64,000 nt of DNA, from positions 2,728,001-2,792,000 of the forward strand of contig NZ_CP133990.1 of the NCBI RefSeq assembly GCF_031582905.1, read 5' to 3'. The stretch comes from Pengzhenrongella sp031582905 (lineage in GTDB: Bacteria; Actinomycetota; Actinomycetes; Actinomycetales; Cellulomonadaceae). The position numbers were made by a program, and so were the translations under genes. The notes beneath the pieces were generated by a model that was given only the letters and a program-made list of their open reading frames with translations, was not told the origin of the DNA and did not search any database. Shown here piece after piece: positions 17,061-26,572 of this stretch; position 1 is the stretch's first letter; each line of letters opens with the position of its first letter.

Positions 17061-17659
17061 TGCGCCCACGGCCGGGTGCCGTCGACGACGACGTCGGCCC
17101 GCTCCCGCGTGCGCTCGACCGCGTAGTGCCGCGCCTCGGCGTCCATCCACGCGAGCCACTGCGGTCGTAGCTCCTCGCCGTCCCGCTCGAGGCCGCGGGC
17201 GAGGCGCAGGTCGTCCGGGGCCTCGACCCACACGCGCACGGCGGCGACGTCGTCGGCGGCGCGGCGGGCGGAGCCGCACCCCTCCACGACGAGGACGTCC
17301 GTGACCGGGACGTCGCAGGCCTCGCCGAACGCACCGGCGAGCCAGTCGTACCGGCGGTACCGGCCGGGGCGTCCCTCGCCGAGCGGGCGCAGGACGTTCG
17401 CGTCGAGGCGGTCCCACCAGCCCTCCAGGTCGCCCCAGCCGGCGAGCAGGTCGTCGGCGTGCAGCACCGGGGCGCCGAGCGCCTCACCGAGCCGACCGGC
17501 GAGGGTCGTCTTGCCGGACCCCGCCGGTCCGTCGACGACGACGAGCCGGGTCGACCCGAGCCGCGGCTCCGCCGCCCGCACCCGGGCGGCGATCCCCGCC
17601 ACGGCGCCGTCGGCCCCCGCCCCGCCCGTCCGGGGATCGGCGACGTCCGCGCCGCTCAC
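17057..17659 (-). CDS. P-loop nucleoside/uridine kinase-like protein
   Basis: A 200-residue cytosolic NTPase with a Walker A motif GPAGSGKTT near residue 45, HADDLLAGW after strand 2 (a DD pair typical of uridine kinase-like proteins), VLVVEGCGS as Walker B, and a lid region rich in Arg. The overall pattern is that of the uridine kinase/AAA_18 group often encoded beside the DNA glycosylase in actinobacteria; the true substrate is not known. The start is GTG. The stop overlaps the glycosylase start. Upstream lies a repeat-rich intergenic region and then argH, so this gene may be read from its own promoter or by read-through from the arg operon. Confidence 0.75.
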   Translation of the reverse strand: MSGADVADPRTGGAGADGAVAGIAARVRAAEPRLGSTRLVVVDGPAGSGKTTLAGRLGEALGAPVLHADDLLAGWGDLEGWWDRLDANVLRPLGEGRPGRYRRYDWLAGAFGEACDVPVTDVLVVEGCGSARRAADDVAAVRVWVEAPDDLRLARGLERDGEELRPQWLAWMDAEARHYAVERTRERADVVVDGTRPWAQ

Positions 17660-17670
17660 GCCGGCCCCCC

Positions 17671-17731
17671 GCCGAGTGCGACGTTTCGCACCCTTGGTGC
17701 CTCTCGAAAGGTGCAGAAGGTCGCACTCGGC
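17671..17731. repeat. 22-bp interrupted inverted repeat between argH and the kinase gene
   Basis: The left arm 17671-17692 (starting GCCGAGTGCGAC) and the right arm 17710-17731 (ending GTCGCACTCGGC) pair perfectly over 12 outer and 5 inner bases, with a 5-nt internal mismatch and a 17-nt loop. It could be a terminator for the arg operon or a REP-like dispersed element. No second copy is seen in this window. Confidence 0.7.
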
Positions 17732-17742
17732 AGGGGGTGAGC

Positions 17743-17792
17743 GTGGGCGGCGCGGGGGTGGGTGGCGCGGGGGTGGGTGGGGCGGGGGTGGA
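17743..17792. repeat. G-rich 15-bp tandem repeat
   Basis: Three copies of a 15-bp unit of the form GTGGGTGGCGCGGGG (17743-17757, 17758-17772, 17773-17787) plus a partial one. The plus strand has many runs of three or more G, so it could form a G-quadruplex. It lies just beyond the argH stop. Confidence 0.75.
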
Positions 17793-17803
17793 GGAGCCGC
17801 ACG

Positions 17804-19278
17804 TCAGGCGGCCGCCCAGGCGCGCAGAGCCGCGGCGCGCTCGGCGGCACGCTCGAGCTGCTCGCGCACGCGCACCGGTGCTGTGCCGCCGTGCGCGGAC
17901 CGCGACGCGAGCGACCCCTCGACCGTGAGGACCTCACGGACCCTGGGCGTCAGGTGCGGGGAGATCCGGGCGAGGTCGTCGTCGGACAGGTCCCACAGCT
18001 CGATCCCGCGGTCCTCGCACTCGCGCACGCACACCCCGGCGAGCTCGTGCGCGACGCGGAACGGGACGCCCTCGCGGACGAGCCACTCGGCGATGTCGGT
18101 CGCGAGCGAGAACCCCTGGGGGGCGAGCTCGGCCATCCGGCCGGTGTCGAACCGCATCGTGGCGATCATCCCGGCGAAGGCCGGCAGCAGGACGGTGAGG
18201 GTGTCGACTTGGTCGAACACCGGCTCCTTGTCCTCCTGCAGGTCGCGGTTGTACGCGAGCGGGAGCCCCTTGAGCGTGGTCAGCAGTCCCGTGAGGTCCC
18301 CCACGAGCCGGCCGGCCTTGCCGCGGGCGAGCTCGGCGACGTCGGGGTTCTTCTTCTGCGGCATGATGCTCGACCCGGTCGAGTAGGCGTCGTCCAGCCG
18401 GACGAACCCGAACTCCTTGGTCGCCCAGAGGATGACCTCCTCCGCGATCCGCGACAGGTCCACGCCGGTCATCGCCGCGACGAAGGCGAACTCCGCGACG
18501 ACGTCGCGCGAGGCGGTCCCGTCGATCGAGTTCTCCACCGGGCCGTCGAAGCCGAGCTCGGCGGCCACCGCGGCCGGGTCGAGCCCGAGCGAGGAGCCCG
18601 CGAGCGCCCCGGACCCGTACGGGGACCGCGCGGCCCGGGCGTCCCAGTCGACCCACCGCTCGACGTCACGCAGCATCGGCCACGCGTGGGCGAGGAGGTG
18701 GTGCGCGAGCAGGACGGGCTGGGCGTGCTGCAGGTGCGTGCGCCCGGGCATCGCCGCCTCCCCCACCCCGCGCGCCTGCCCGACGAGCGCGTCGACGACG
18801 TCGAGCAGCAGCCCCGAGATCGTCCGCGCCTGCTCGCGCAGGTACATCCGCACGAGCGTGGCGATCTGGTCGTTGCGCGAGCGGCCGGCGCGCAGCTTGC
18901 CGCCCAGCTCCGGGCCGGCGCGCTCGATCAGCCCGCGCTCGAGCGCGGTGTGCACGTCCTCGTCGGCGACGACCGGCGTGAACGCGCCGCTGCGCACGTC
19001 GTCGAGCAGGCGGCCCAGCGCCGCGACCATGCCGTCACGCTCGGCGTCGGTCAGCAGCCCGGCCCCGTGGAGCACGTGGGCGTGCGCGACCGACCCGGCG
19101 ATGTCGTGGCCGGCGAGCCGCCAGTCGAAGTGCGTGCTGAGCGACAGCGCGGCGAGCGCGTCGGACGGCCCCCGGCGAACCGGCCGCCCCACAGGCTCAC
19201 GCGCTCCCCGCCGACCCCGCCCGCCCCGCCGGGCGCGGGCGGGACGGGCGGCACGGGCGGCGTCGTCGGCCCCGTCAT
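17804..19278 (-). CDS. argH: Argininosuccinate lyase (one frame break)
   Basis: Last step of arginine synthesis: argininosuccinate to arginine plus fumarate. The fumarase-superfamily signature GSSIMPQKKNPD is present near residue 300, together with TRLHLQHAQP-like and SRNDQ substrate-binding stretches. The N-terminus is Pro/Gly-rich and then reads VSLWGGRFAGG; the frame breaks at the C run 19169-19173. One added base joins it to PSDALAALSLSTHFDW, as in the family. The repaired protein is about 491 residues. The ATG at 19278 begins 2 nt after the argG stop, so the gene is the last member of the argCJBDFRGH operon. The break falls in the conserved N-terminal active-site loop, supporting a sequencing error. 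Confidence 0.94.
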
Positions 19279-19280
19279 CC

Positions 19281-20576
19281 TCAGGCCCCGACCGTGCCGG
19301 ACGACGACGCCTCGGCCGAGCCGCCGGACAGCGCACCGGAGCTCGACGACCCGGCGACCGGGCTGAGGTCCACGCCGTTGCCGAAGCGGACGTCGCGCGC
19401 GGCGGCGAGCTTGGCGGTCAGGCCGTAGATCTCGATGAAGCCCTTCGCGTTGGACTGGTCGAAGGTGTCGCCGGTGTCGTACGTGGCGAGGTTGAAGTCG
19501 TACAGGCTCGCGCCGCTGCGGCGGCCGGTGACCGTCGCCCGACCGCCGTGCAGGACCATCCGGACGTCACCGGTCACGTACTGCTGGGTGTCGTCGACGA
19601 AGACGTCGAGCGAGCGCTTGAGCGGGGAGAACCACATGCCGTCGTAGACGAGCTCGGCCCACCGCTGGTCGACGCCGCGCTTGAAGCGGGCCTGCTCGCG
19701 CTCGACGGTGACGTTCTCGAGCTCCTGGTGCGCGGCGATGAGCGCGATCGCACCGGGGGCCTCGTACACCTCGCGGGACTTGATGCCCACGAGGCGGTCC
19801 TCGACGATGTCGATCCGGCCGACGCCCTGGGCGCCGGCGCGGCGGTTCATCTCCTGGATCGCCTGCAGCGGGGTCACCGGGACGCCGTCGATCGCGACCG
19901 GGACGCCGCGGTCGAAGCGGATGATGACCTCGTCGGCGACCGGCGGGAACGTGGGGTCGTCGGTGTAGCTGTAGACGTCCTTGGTCGGCGCGTTCCAGAT
20001 GTCCTCGAGGAAGCCGGTCTCGACCGCGCGGCCCCACACGTTCTGGTCGATGGAGAACGGGTTGTGCTTGGTCGTCTCGATCGGCAGCGCGTGCTTGTTG
20101 GCGTACTCGATCGCCTTGTCGCGGGTCAGCGCGAGGTCCCGGACCGGGGCGAGGCACTTGAGGTCGGGCGCGAGCGAGGTGATGCCGACCTCGAAGCGGA
20201 CCTGGTCGTTGCCCTTGCCGGTGCAGCCGTGCGCGACGGTGGTCGCCCCGAACTGGCGCGCGGCGCGCACGAGGTGCTTGACGATCACCGGGCGCGACAG
20301 CGCGGACACCAGCGGGTAGCGGTCGAGGTAGAGGGCGTTCGCCTTGAGCGCGGGCATGCAGTACTCGTCCGCGAACTCGTCCTTGGCGTCGGCGACGTAG
20401 GCCTCGACGGCCCCGCAGTCGAGCGCGCGACGGCGGATGACCTCGAGGTCCTCGCCGCCCTGGCCGACGTCGACCGCCACGGCGATGACCTCGGCGCCGG
20501 TCGCCTCCGCGATCCAGCCGATACCGACAGAGGTGTCCAGTCCGCCGGAGTAGGCGAGGACGACGCGTTCAGTCAT
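19281..20576 (-). CDS. argG: Argininosuccinate synthase
   Basis: Joins citrulline and aspartate using ATP. The frame is intact over 431 residues. AYSGGLDTS at residues 8-16 is the PP-loop ATP-binding motif, and VDVGQGGEDLEVI and HGCTGKGNDQVRFE are family signatures. The C-terminal 25 residues after VRFGNGVDLSPVAG are Ser/Gly/Ala-rich and look like a disordered extension. The ATG overlaps the argR stop (ATGA), so translation is coupled. It sits between argR and argH in the operon. Confidence 0.97.
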   Translation of the reverse strand: MTERVVLAYSGGLDTSVGIGWIAEATGAEVIAVAVDVGQGGEDLEVIRRRALDCGAVEAYVADAKDEFADEYCMPALKANALYLDRYPLVSALSRPVIVKHLVRAARQFGATTVAHGCTGKGNDQVRFEVGITSLAPDLKCLAPVRDLALTRDKAIEYANKHALPIETTKHNPFSIDQNVWGRAVETGFLEDIWNAPTKDVYSYTDDPTFPPVADEVIIRFDRGVPVAIDGVPVTPLQAIQEMNRRAGAQGVGRIDIVEDRLVGIKSREVYEAPGAIALIAAHQELENVTVEREQARFKRGVDQRWAELVYDGMWFSPLKRSLDVFVDDTQQYVTGDVRMVLHGGRATVTGRRSGASLYDFNLATYDTGDTFDQSNAKGFIEIYGLTAKLAAARDVRFGNGVDLSPVAGSSSSGALSGGSAEASSSGTVGA

Positions 20577-21187
20577 GACAGTTCTCTTTCGTCAGGGGTG
20601 GAGAGGGTGGTGGGGCTCGCGCCGGTGACCGGCTCGGTGCCGGCGGCATCGGGGCTTCCCGGGGAGGCGAGGTCGAGGAAGCGCTCGGCGAGCGCGTGGC
20701 CGCCCGGGCCGCCGTCGACGCCGTCGCGGGCGATGACGAGCACGGTGTCGTCACCGGCGATCGTGCCCATGACGCCGGGCAGCACGGAGTGGTCGATGGC
20801 CGAGGCGAGGAACTGCGCCGCCCCCGCGGGCGTGCGCAGCACGACGAGGTTGCCGGACGCGTCCGCGGTGACCAGCAGCTCCGCGCACAGGCGGGCGAGC
20901 CGGGCCGCGAGGTACTCGGTGTCCGCAGCCGGCTGCGGGCTGCGGTCGCCGCCCTCGGCGGGGACGGCGTAGGCGAGCGCGCCGCCGGGCGTGCGGATCT
21001 TCACCGCGCGCAGCTCGACGAGGTCACGGGACAGCGTGGCCTGGGTGACCGAGACGCCGACCTCGGCGAGCTGCCCGGCGAGCTCGGTCTGGGAGTGCAC
21101 CGGCTGGCGCGCGAGCAGCGTGGTGATGAGGGCGTGCCGGGCCGCTTTGGTCGCGGGCAGCCGGGCCGTGTCGGGGCCGGCCGTCAC
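20573..21187 (-). CDS. argR: Arginine repressor ArgR
   Basis: A transcriptional regulator that binds ARG boxes when arginine is bound. The N-terminal winged helix (residues about 10-85) includes TQATLSRDLVELRAVKI. The C-terminal hexamerisation and arginine-binding domain ends in GTIAGDDTVLVIARD. At 204 residues it is longer than the usual 150-170 because of a tail of about 40 residues rich in Ala, Pro and Thr. The GTG at 21187 overlaps the argF stop (GTGA). Being inside the operon, it should autoregulate through the operator proposed upstream of argC. Confidence 0.94.
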   Translation of the reverse strand: MTAGPDTARLPATKAARHALITTLLARQPVHSQTELAGQLAEVGVSVTQATLSRDLVELRAVKIRTPGGALAYAVPAEGGDRSPQPAADTEYLAARLARLCAELLVTADASGNLVVLRTPAGAAQFLASAIDHSVLPGVMGTIAGDDTVLVIARDGVDGGPGGHALAERFLDLASPGSPDAAGTEPVTGASPTTLSTPDERELS

Positions 21188-22113
21188 GGCTGGTCCAGCA
21201 GCCAGGCCAGCAGCGCCTTCTGCGCGTGCAGCCGGTTCTCGGCCTCGTCCCACACCGCCGACTGCGGGCCGTCGAGCACCTCGGCGGTGATCTCCTTGCC
21301 GCGGTACGCGGGCAGGCAGTGCAGCACGATCGCGTCCGGGGCGGCCGCCGCCAGCAGGGCGGCGTCGACCCGGAACGGCACGAACGGTGCCTCCCGGTCG
21401 GCGGCCTGGTCCTCCTGGCCCATCGACACCCAGGTGTCGGTGGCCAGGACGTCGGCGCCCGCAGCGGCCTCGGCGGCGTCGTGCGTCACGAGCACGGAGC
21501 CGCCGGTGGTCGCCGCGATGCGGGCGGCGTCGTCGACGACGGCGGGGTCAGGGCCCAGCCCGCGGGCGTCCCGATCCGGACGTGCATCCCGGCGGTCGCC
21601 CCGCCGAGCAGGTACGACGCCGCCATGTTGTTGGAACCGTCGCCGACGTAGGAGAGGGTCAGCCCGGTCAGCGTCCCCACGCCGCCGCGCAGCTGGGCGA
21701 CGGTCAGCAGGTCGGCGAGGATCTGGCACGGGTGGAACGCGTCGGTGAGCGCGTTGACGACCGGGACGGCGGAGACCGCCGCCATGGTCTCGAGGCGGTC
21801 CTGGCCGAACGTCCGCCACACGATCGCGGCGACCTGCCGGTCCAGCACCCGGGTGGTGTCCTCGACGGACTCGCCCCGGCCGAGCTGGGACGTCGAGCCG
21901 TCCAGCACGAGCGGGTACCCCCATCTCGGCGATCCCGGTCTGGAACGACACCCGGGTGCGGGTGGACGGCTTGTCGAAGATGACGGCGACGGCGCGCGGG
22001 CCGGTGAGCGGCGTCCGGACGAACCGGTCCTGGCGGAAGGCGAGCCCGAGCTCGAGGACGGCGCGCTGCTCGGCCGGCGACAGGTCGTCGTCGCGCAGCA
22101 GGTGGCGGGTCAT
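21184..22113 (-). CDS. argF: Ornithine carbamoyltransferase (two frame breaks)
   Basis: Makes citrulline from ornithine and carbamoyl phosphate. The carbamoyl phosphate site STRTR follows FDKP near residue 50. FHPCQILADLLT and the ornithine-binding HCLPAYRGKEI are also present. The frame breaks twice. At the C run 21918-21922 (after GIAEMG) either two bases are missing or one is extra; two added bases give the family-like MGGYPLVLDGSTSQLGRGES. At 21554-21556 one base is missing between AGW and PDPAVVDDA. The repaired length is about 310 residues, the usual size. The ATG overlaps the argD stop. Between the breaks the middle frame reads cleanly through VVNALTDAFHPCQ and LSYVGDGSNNMAAS, so this is not decay. 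Confidence 0.93.
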   Translation of the reverse strand: MTRHLLRDDDLSPAEQRAVLELGLAFRQDRFVRTPLTGPRAVAVIFDKPSTRTRVSFQTGIAEMGVPARAGRLDVPARPGRVRRGHHPGAGPAGRRDRVADVRPGPPRDHGGGLRRPGRQRAHRRVPPVPDPRRPADRRPAARRRGDADRADPLLRRRRFQQHGGVVPARRGDRRDARPDRDARGLGPDPAVVDDAARIAATTGGSVLVTHDAAEAAAGADVLATDTWVSMGQEDQAADREAPFVPFRVDAALLAAAAPDAIVLHCLPAYRGKEITAEVLDGPQSAVWDEAENRLHAQKALLAWLLDQP

Positions 22114-23362
22114 GCGGCACCGTCCCGGGCGAGGAAGTCGACGAAGTCGCCGGCCTGCTCGGCGGTGAGGATGAGCGGGGTGCGAGCCGGATCGCGTCCG
22201 GGGCGACCGGGTTGACGATGAACCCGGCCGCGAGCGCCCGGGCGGCCAGCGCCGGGGCGGCGGCCTCGCTCAGTGTGATGGCGATGAGGAGCCCCTCGCC
22301 GCGGACGCCGGTCACGAGCGGGTGCCCGGCCGCGGCGATGCCGGACCGCAACGCCTGGCCCACCGCGGTGACCTGGGCGAGGAGCCCGTCGCGCTCGATC
22401 ACGCCGATCGTGGTGAGCGCGGCGGCGGCCGCGACCGGGTTGCCGCCGAACGTCGTGCCGTGCTGGCCGGGACCGAGCAGGGTCGCGGCGCGCTCGCCGT
22501 GCGCGACGACCGCGCCGATCGGGAACCCGCCGCCGAGCCCCTTGGCCAGGGTCACGACGTCGGGCGTGATCCCGCCGCCGAGGTGCGGGTGCTGGTGCGC
22601 GAGCCATGCGCCGGTGCGACCCATGCCGGTCTGCACCTCGTCGAGCACGAGCAGAGCCCCGTGGGCCTCGGTCAGCTCCCGCGCGCGGGCGAGGTACCCC
22701 GGCGGGAGCGGCCGGACGCCCGCCTCGCCCTGGATGGGCTCGAGGACGAGCGCGGCGACGTCGTCGGCCATCGCGGCCTCGAGCGCGGCGGTGTCACCGA
22801 ACGGGAGGAACTCCACCCCGCCGGGCAGCGGCTCGAACGGCTCGCGGTAGGCGGCCTTGGCGGTCAGCGCGAGCGCCCCCATGGTGCGGCCGTGGAAGGC
22901 GCCCTCGAGCGCGAGGATGCGCGGGCGACCGGTGCGGCGGGCCATCTTGACGACGGCCTCGGTCGCCTCCGTGCCGGAGTTCGTGAAGAACACACGGGAT
23001 CCCGCCCGCGCGCCGCACAGCGCGAGGAGGCGCTCGGCGAGCGCGACCTGGGTCGGGGTGGCGAAGAAGTTCGAGACGTGCCCGAGCGTGCCGAGCTGGG
23101 CGGAGATCGCCGCGGTCAGCGTGGGGTGGGCGTGGCCGAGCGCGTTGACCGCGATGCCGGCGAGCAGGTCGAGGTAGCGGACGCCGTCGGCGTCCCACAC
23201 GTACGCGCCCTCGCCGCGGACGAGGACCCGCTGCGGCGGACCGAACGTGTTCATGAGCGCGTGGGTGTACCGGTCGGTCCACGCGGCGACCGAGTCGTGG
23301 CCGACGACGTCGGTGGGCGCGCTCGAGCCGACGGCGGACGGGCTCGAGGGGATGCCGGTCAT
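22110..23362 (-). CDS. argD: Acetylornithine aminotransferase (one frame break near the C-terminus)
   Basis: A PLP-dependent class III aminotransferase acting on N-acetylornithine. Signatures are FFTNSGTEATEAVVKMAR (phosphate site), LVLDEVQTGMGRTGAW (PLP-pairing Asp) and VVTLAKGLGGGFPIGA (Schiff-base Lys). The frame breaks at the G run 22177-22180, after the segment AIRLAP. One added base continues it as PLILTAEQAGDFVDFLARDGAA, giving about 417 residues. The ATG overlaps the argB stop (ATGA) and the stop overlaps the argF ATG, so the gene lies within the tightly coupled arg operon. Confidence 0.95.
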
Positions 23363-24345
23363 GACTGGCCTCTCGGGTCGACGACGACGGGGATGGCGCC
23401 GGTGAACGGGGACGGGACGGGCTCGTCGTCCGGCAGGACCATCGTGCCCACCCCCTCGGACGTGAACACCTCGACGAGCACGGAGTGCGCCTCGCGGCCG
23501 TCGATGACGTGCGCGCGGCCGACGCCGCCGGTCACCGCGCGCCAGCACGCCTCCATCTTGGGGCGCATGCCCTGGTCGAGCCCGGGCAGCAGCTCGGCGA
23601 GCGACGCCGCCCGGATGCGGCGCACGAGCGAGCCGCGGTCGGGCCACGAGGTGTAGAGGCCCTCGACGTCGGTGAGCACGATGAGCTTGCGGGCGCCGAG
23701 CGCGACCGCGAGCGCGGCGGCGGCGGTGTCCGCGTTGACGTTGAGCACCTGGGTCGGGTCGTCGACGTCCGGGGCGACGGTCGAGACGACCGGGATGCGC
23801 CCCGCGGCGAGCAGGTCCAGGACCGCGCCGGGGTTGACCTCGACGACGTCGCCCACGAGCCCGATGTCCACCGTCTCGCCGCCGACGACGGCGGTGCGGC
23901 GGCGGGCCTGGAGCAGGCCGCCGTCCTCGCCGGACAGCCCGACGGCGTACGGGCCGTGCGCGTTGAGCAGCCCGACGAGCTCGCGCGACACCTGGCCGGT
24001 GAGCACCATCCGGACGACGTCCATCGCCTCGGGCGTGGTCACGCGCAGCCCGCCGCGGAACTCGGACTCGATGCCGAGCCGGTCGAGCATCGCGTTGATC
24101 TGCGGGCCGCCGCCGTGCACGACGACGGGGCGCAGGCCGACCTGGCGCAGGAACACCATGTCCTGGGCGAAGGCTCGCTTGAGGCGGTCGTCGACCATGG
24201 CGTTGCCGCCGTACTTGACCACGACGAGCGCACCGGCGAAGCGCTGCAGCCACGGCAGGGCCTCGATCAGCACCTCCGCCTTCTGGTGCGCGAACAGTCC
24301 GGTGCGGACGTCGAAGTCGTCGTGCTCGGGGGCGATGTCGGTCAT
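23359..24345 (-). CDS. argB: Acetylglutamate kinase
   Basis: Phosphorylates N-acetylglutamate, the committed and usually arginine-feedback-inhibited step. The frame is intact at 328 residues. VVVKYGGNAM is the N-terminal Lys-containing phosphate site, VVVHGGGPQI the glycine-rich loop, and LNVNADTAAAALAVAL with LIVLTDVEGLY are family hallmarks. The N-terminal helix (HQKAEVLIEALPWLQRF) resembles the one that makes arginine-sensitive hexamers, so feedback control is plausible. The ATG overlaps the argJ stop. Confidence 0.97.
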   Translation of the reverse strand: MTDIAPEHDDFDVRTGLFAHQKAEVLIEALPWLQRFAGALVVVKYGGNAMVDDRLKRAFAQDMVFLRQVGLRPVVVHGGGPQINAMLDRLGIESEFRGGLRVTTPEAMDVVRMVLTGQVSRELVGLLNAHGPYAVGLSGEDGGLLQARRRTAVVGGETVDIGLVGDVVEVNPGAVLDLLAAGRIPVVSTVAPDVDDPTQVLNVNADTAAAALAVALGARKLIVLTDVEGLYTSWPDRGSLVRRIRAASLAELLPGLDQGMRPKMEACWRAVTGGVGRAHVIDGREAHSVLVEVFTSEGVGTMVLPDDEPVPSPFTGAIPVVVDPRGQS

Positions 24346-25504
24346 GAGGAGTACGCGCTGTTCTCGTGGACGTAGTCGTGCGTGAGGTCGTTGGTCCAGA
24401 CGGTCGCCCGGGCGTCGCCGGCGTGCAGGTCGACGCGCACGTGCACCTCCCGGGCGGACGCGAGGTCGACGCCCTCGCGGTCGTCACCGACGCCGCCCGC
24501 GCGGCACACGGTGACCCCGTTGATCGTGACGTCGATGCGGTCGGCGTCGTACGCGGCGACCTCGACCGGCACGGTCCCGACGGCGGCGAGCACGCGCCCC
24601 AGTTCGGGTCGTTGCCGAAGACGGCGGCCTTGAACAGGTTGGAGCGGGTGACCGAGCGGGCGACCGCGACGGCGGCGTCCTCGCTACCCGCGCCGGTGAC
24701 GGTGACGGCGATCTCGTGGCTCGCGCCCTCGGCGTCGGCGATCAGCGCGCGGGACAGGCTCGCGCACGCCTCGGTCAGCGCGGCGGTGAGCTCGTCGCGG
24801 CCGACCCGCACGCCGGACGCCCCGGACGCGAGCAGCGCCACGGTGTCGTTGGTGGACATGCAGCCGTCGGAGTCGATGCGGTCGAAGGTGACGCGGGTGG
24901 CGGCGCGCAGGGCGGCGTCGGCGTCCTCGGCGGTGCACTCGGCGTCGGTGGTCAGGACGCTGAGCATCGTGGCCAGGCCGGGGGCGAGCATCCCGGCGCC
25001 CTTGGCCATGCCGCCGACCGACCAGCCGTCACGCTCGACGACGACGGTCTTCGGCACGGAGTCGGTGGTCATGATCGCGGTGGCCGCGTCCGGTCCGCCG
25101 TCGGCGGTGAGCCCGGCCGCGGCGGCGCTGACGCCGGCGAGCAGGCGGTCCATCGGCAGCCGGGTGCCGATGAGCCCGGTCGAGCAGACCAGGACGTCGC
25201 CCGCGGACACCCCGAGCGCCGCCGCGGTGTGCTCGGCGGTGGCGTGCGTGTCGGCGAAGCCCTCGGGCCCGGTGCAGGCGTTGGCGCCGCCGGAGTTGAG
25301 GACGATCGCGGACGCCACGCCGTCGGACACGGCCTGCCGCGACCACAGGATCGGGGCGGCCTGCACGCGGTTGGTCGTGAACACGGCGGCACCGACGGCG
25401 AGCGGGCCGTCGTTGACGACGAGGGCGACGTCGGGCGCGCCGGTGGACTTGAGCCCGGCGGCGACGCCGGCGGCCCGGAAGCCGCGGGGGTGGGTTGTCG
25501 TCAC
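24342..25504 (-). CDS. argJ: Bifunctional ornithine acetyltransferase / N-acetylglutamate synthase (one frame break)
   Basis: Transfers acetyl from acetylornithine to glutamate, closing the acetyl cycle; many members also use acetyl-CoA. The autoprocessing region KGAGMLAPGLATMLSVLTTDA is present, where the Thr of ATML becomes the N-terminal nucleophile of the beta chain. The frame breaks at 24597-24600 after FGNDPNWG. One added base gives GNDPNWGRVLAAVGTV, an invariant stretch, and about 387 residues. The GTG at 25504 overlaps the argC stop. No argA is seen nearby, which fits a bifunctional ArgJ. Confidence 0.95.
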
Positions 25505-26571
25505 GGCGCGACTCCGTTCGTGGTGAGCCCGAGCGTCTCGGGGAGTCCGAGCGCGAGGTTGAGGGACTGGATCGCTCCGCCGGCGGTGCCCTTGACGAGG
25601 TTGTCGATCGCGGTGACGGTCACGACCCGGCCGGCGCGCTCGTCGACGGCGACCTGCACGAGCGCGGTGTTCGCCCCGGCGGTGGCGGCCGTCGTCGGCC
25701 AGCGCAGGGCACCGGCGGACGTCGCGGGCAGCAGGCGGACGAACGGCTCGTCGGCGTAGGCGGCCTCCCACGCAGCCCGTACCGCGGCGGCGTCGGTGCC
25801 GGGCGCGAGGCGCGCGGTCGCGGTGGCGAGGATGCCGCGGGCCATCGGCACGAGGGTCGGCGTGAAGGAGATGGACACCGACGCCGCACCCGCGACCCGC
25901 AGGTTCTGCTCGATCTCCGGGATGTGCCGGTGCACGCCGCCGACGCCGTACGGCTGGGCGGCACCGAGCCCTTCGGCGGCGAGGAGGTGCGGCTTGAGCG
26001 CCTTGCCGGCGCCGGAGTAGCCGTTGGCGAGCACCGCGACGAGGTCGGTGGCCTCGACGACCCCGGCCGCGACGCCGGGCTGCAGACCGAGGGTCACCGC
26101 GGTGACGTTGCACCCGGGGACGGCGATCCGCCGCACCCCCGCGAGCGCGGCGCGCTGGGCGAGGGGGCGCACCTCGTTCGCGTGGAGGAGCTCGGGCAGC
26201 CCGTACGGCCAGTGCCCGGCGTGCTCGCCCCCGTAGAAGGTGGTCCAGGCGGCGGCGTCGGTCAGGCGGTGGTCCGCGCCCAGGTCCAGGACGAGGACGT
26301 CGTCGCCGAGCTCCGCGGCGATCGCGGCCGACGCGCCGTGCGGCAGCCCGAGGACGACGACGTCGTGCCCGCCGAGCGTCTGCGCGGTCGTCGGCTCGAG
26401 CACGCGGTCGGCGAGCTCGACGAGGTGCGGGTGGTGCTCACCGAGCGTGGTGCCGGCGCTGGCGTGCGCGGTGAGCGTGCCGATGCGGGCCTCGGGGTGG
26501 CCGAGCAGCAGGCGCAGGGCCTCGCCGCCGGCGTAGCCGCTGGCACCTGCGACGGCGACGGTGAAAGACAT
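25501..26571 (-). CDS. argC: N-acetyl-gamma-glutamyl-phosphate reductase
   Basis: An NADPH-dependent reductase for the third step of arginine synthesis. The frame is intact. VAVAGASGYAGGEALRLLL is the Rossmann fold and VPGCNVTAVTLGL holds the catalytic Cys. The start chosen is the ATG at 26571 (MSFTVAV), because a TATGGT -10 box ends exactly 7 nt upstream, as in other leaderless genes here; ATGs at 26577 and 26583 are alternatives that would add 2-4 residues. This is the first gene of the argCJBDFRGH operon, divergent from a quinone oxidoreductase gene. Confidence 0.95.
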   Translation of the reverse strand: MSFTVAVAGASGYAGGEALRLLLGHPEARIGTLTAHASAGTTLGEHHPHLVELADRVLEPTTAQTLGGHDVVVLGLPHGASAAIAAELGDDVLVLDLGADHRLTDAAAWTTFYGGEHAGHWPYGLPELLHANEVRPLAQRAALAGVRRIAVPGCNVTAVTLGLQPGVAAGVVEATDLVAVLANGYSGAGKALKPHLLAAEGLGAAQPYGVGGVHRHIPEIEQNLRVAGAASVSISFTPTLVPMARGILATATARLAPGTDAAAVRAAWEAAYADEPFVRLLPATSAGALRWPTTAATAGANTALVQVAVDERAGRVVTVTAIDNLVKGTAGGAIQSLNLALGLPETLGLTTNGVAP

Positions 26572-26572
26572 G

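Noticed and set aside
21704..26113. A minus-strand reading frame open for about 1,470 codons, apparently fusing argJ to argD
   Set aside because: It joins true argJ and argD segments only because single-base losses put them in one frame, and it reads argB in a wrong frame in between. Conserved starts and stops show separate genes.
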